From: Arion vulgaris
Taxonomy: Eukaryota > Mollusca > Gastropoda > Stylommatophora > Arionidae
Length of the DNA stretch: 64,000 nucleotides
Direction: 5' to 3'
Assembly: GCA_020796225.1 (NCBI GenBank)
Contig: CM036756.1
Span: forward strand, 60,850,644 to 60,914,643
Below are positions 62,727-64,000 of the stretch, piece by piece; the stretch's first letter is position 1; every line of letters starts with the position of its first letter. The position numbers and the translations under genes are program-made. Under the pieces are notes generated by a model. That model was not told where the DNA came from and made no database searches. It worked only from the letters and a program-made list of their open reading frames with translations.

Positions 62727-62920
62727 ATAGCCAGCGTGTTCGTAGCGCGTTGGACGACGGGTGACAAGCCCTTGTGAGTGAGGTTCAATTCCGCGGGATT
62801 ACAGAAAAGCCACAGGTTCTCCAGATTTACGGTGTTCGTGGCACCGAATCGAAGGGTTACGATGTCCATGGCACCGAGCCGAAGAGCTAAAAGCTCAAAT
62901 GCTTCTGGATCGAAAAAATT
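62727..62920 (+). repeat. SINE-B
   Basis: AGCGTGTTCGTAGCGCGTTG, GGTTCAATTCCGCGGG, CTTCTGGATCG + A6. No clear TSD. Confidence 0.88.
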
Positions 62921-63199
62921 GAACAGATACTTGTTTTGCACACACCAAACTCAAATATAATTAACGAAAAACTAAACAGCCGTTCCATGTCAGGTTGACT
63001 ATATACTGCCGTACAAACCTGTTTAACTAGTTATGTTCATCTGCAAGACTGCTTGATTACGTCTGGATTGTGTGCAGACAGGCTCACCTGTCCCAGACAC
63101 ACAAAAAAAGCGAAGAGGAAATGACAAACTTCTTAATGGTGAATTTCTTAATGTTTCTCTTTATTTTTCCACTTCTAACTTTTTGCATTTATTTCTTTA
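62921..63199. other. No recognised feature
   Basis: Short T-rich part at 63,130-63,190; nothing else. Confidence 0.4.
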
Positions 63200-63425
63200 T
63201 TCGTTTTTAGTGACATATTTTCATTTTAAGACCGTTTAGATGTTTCTGTCGTAGTCTATATGTAGTGTGCTGTGAAATTTACCACTCCAGTTGTATCGTT
63301 TGTTTGATAAAGGCCATTTGGTCGAAACGTTGCTGTGTATTGTTATTGTTTTTGTATTTTATAAAACAACAGCACTTTGTTATTACGTGTTTCGCCATTG
63401 CTACATAGTTTTACTGCAGTCTTCC
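63200..63425 (+). repeat. PLE 3' end
   Basis: TTTCTGTCGTAGTCTATATG, GATAAAGGCCATTTGGTCGA + AACGTTGCTG, TTTTATAAAACAACAGCAC, TTTCGCCATTGCTACATAG and the end TTTACTGCAGTCTTCCC. It is the longest terminus of the set. 63,426-63,599 is unclassified. Confidence 0.82.
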
Positions 63426-63601
63426 CACATATATCGATAATATCTTAATGGCGTATTTCTTTATGGTGCATTTCTTTTTTCGCTGAACCAGAACAGAAAT
63501 AAGTAGTTTATGATCACGATAACAGGTTTCTGTGATATTTTCGTTGATGGTATAAATATAAATTGAAGTACGTTGACGTTTTATACAGATAAGTTGATAT
63601 A

Positions 63602-63858
63602 CAGGGTGTTCAACTTAAAAGCAGCCCAGTGATAAATATAAATTTGCCAGGTACGCATTGCATCTCGTCTATTTACTATTTAAACCGGTTCTGACTAGCT
63701 TGTCCCACGTCACATTTGTTCATCGCCCCTTCCCACACTACAATTACACACCATCACACAACCTTGACCTATACTTCGTCATAACTGAACCTTCTCATTT
63801 CCATGCATATATGCCAGATTAGCTCCATTCACAGGCTGCTTTTTAGTTAAACACCCTG
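63602..63858. mobile_element. mariner-type MITE, 257 bp
   Basis: TIRs CAGGGTGTTCAACTTAAAAG + CAGCC and, at the right end in reverse, CAGGGTGTTTAACTAAAAAG + CAGCC; 23 of 25 match. TSD is TA on both sides (63,600-63,601; 63,859-63,860). No ORF. CAGGGTGT termini and TA target are the Tc1/mariner pattern. Confidence 0.9.
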
Positions 63859-63867
63859 TACTATTGC

Positions 63868-64000
63868 TGTTGGTCGTCTTTTTCACCCTTCGCCCCTAGG
63901 GACGCATATGTCCGCCACCAAGGCCTTCCAAGCCCGCCTATCCAAGTCCATCCTTTCCAGATCTCTCTACTCTCTCCCCATTTTCTTGCATTCCATCTCC
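63868..64000 (-). pseudogene. LINE C-terminus, runs off the window
   Basis: In reverse: MECKKMGRE, stop, RDLERMDLDRRAWKALVADI + CVPRGEG stop. This is the LDRRAWRxLVAxL end of RNase H-negative LINEs. The element continues beyond the window end. Confidence 0.75.

Overview
The window looks like repeat-dense, intergenic metazoan DNA. I found no cellular protein-coding gene, rRNA gene, canonical tRNA gene or CRISPR array that I can defend. Almost every recognisable stretch is a transposable-element (TE) copy, mostly 5'-truncated, or a tandem array. The short repeats have tRNA-like heads and (GAA)n tails, and the LINE ORF fragments resemble predicted 'endonuclease-reverse transcriptase' proteins of sea slugs. 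On that basis I suspect a gastropod mollusc, possibly a heterobranch; this is recollection and inference, not proof.

Families named here: SINE-A (tRNA-like head, 3' end rich in CGGTGCAATGAAG), SINE-B (tRNA-like head, oligo-A tail), SINE-G and SINE-H (tRNA-like heads), and SINE-C, SINE-D and SINE-E (one superfamily sharing a 5' half and the core CATGTCGTAAGAGGCGAC, with different 3' halves, all ending in GAA repeats). SINE-F is short and GAA-tailed. LINE 3' fragments come from several lineages: RNase H-negative ones with (GAT)n, (CTAA)n or (GA)n tails, and RNase H-bearing ones. There are Penelope-like (PLE) 3' ends, one with a GIY-YIG domain, and DNA-transposon relics: a hAT-like element, short CAGTGGCGGCTC-ended elements and a mariner-type MITE.

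Layout. 0-10 kb: SINE-A/B pieces, a satellite inside a LINE thumb domain, a trinucleotide array, and a LINE-in-LINE nest at 5.06-6.6 kb. 10-24 kb: SINE-D copies, a LINE inserted in another repeat (13.6-14.9 kb), SINE-E/F and LINE C-termini. 24-36 kb: ten tandem arrays with 14-71 bp monomers, mixed with SINE-C-in-SINE-D nests. 38-49 kb: PLE, LINE and SINE nests, including the GIY-YIG fragment. 49-64 kb: DNA-transposon relics, a 2.1 kb hAT-like element swollen by a satellite, further satellites and a terminal mariner MITE.

The most interesting feature is recurrent satellite birth inside TEs. Several arrays have a monomer that matches one internal segment of a TE family, and in some cases an unexpanded copy of that family lies elsewhere in the window (hAT-like element 43.3 vs 52.7 kb; unit at 3.35 vs 27.6 kb; SINE-D cores; SINE-A A-box; LINE thumb domain). 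Exact target-site duplications (TSDs) resolve more than fifteen insertions and give a relative order in which SINE-D is often the target. Long open frames across the arrays arise because monomers are multiples of three; they are not genes.
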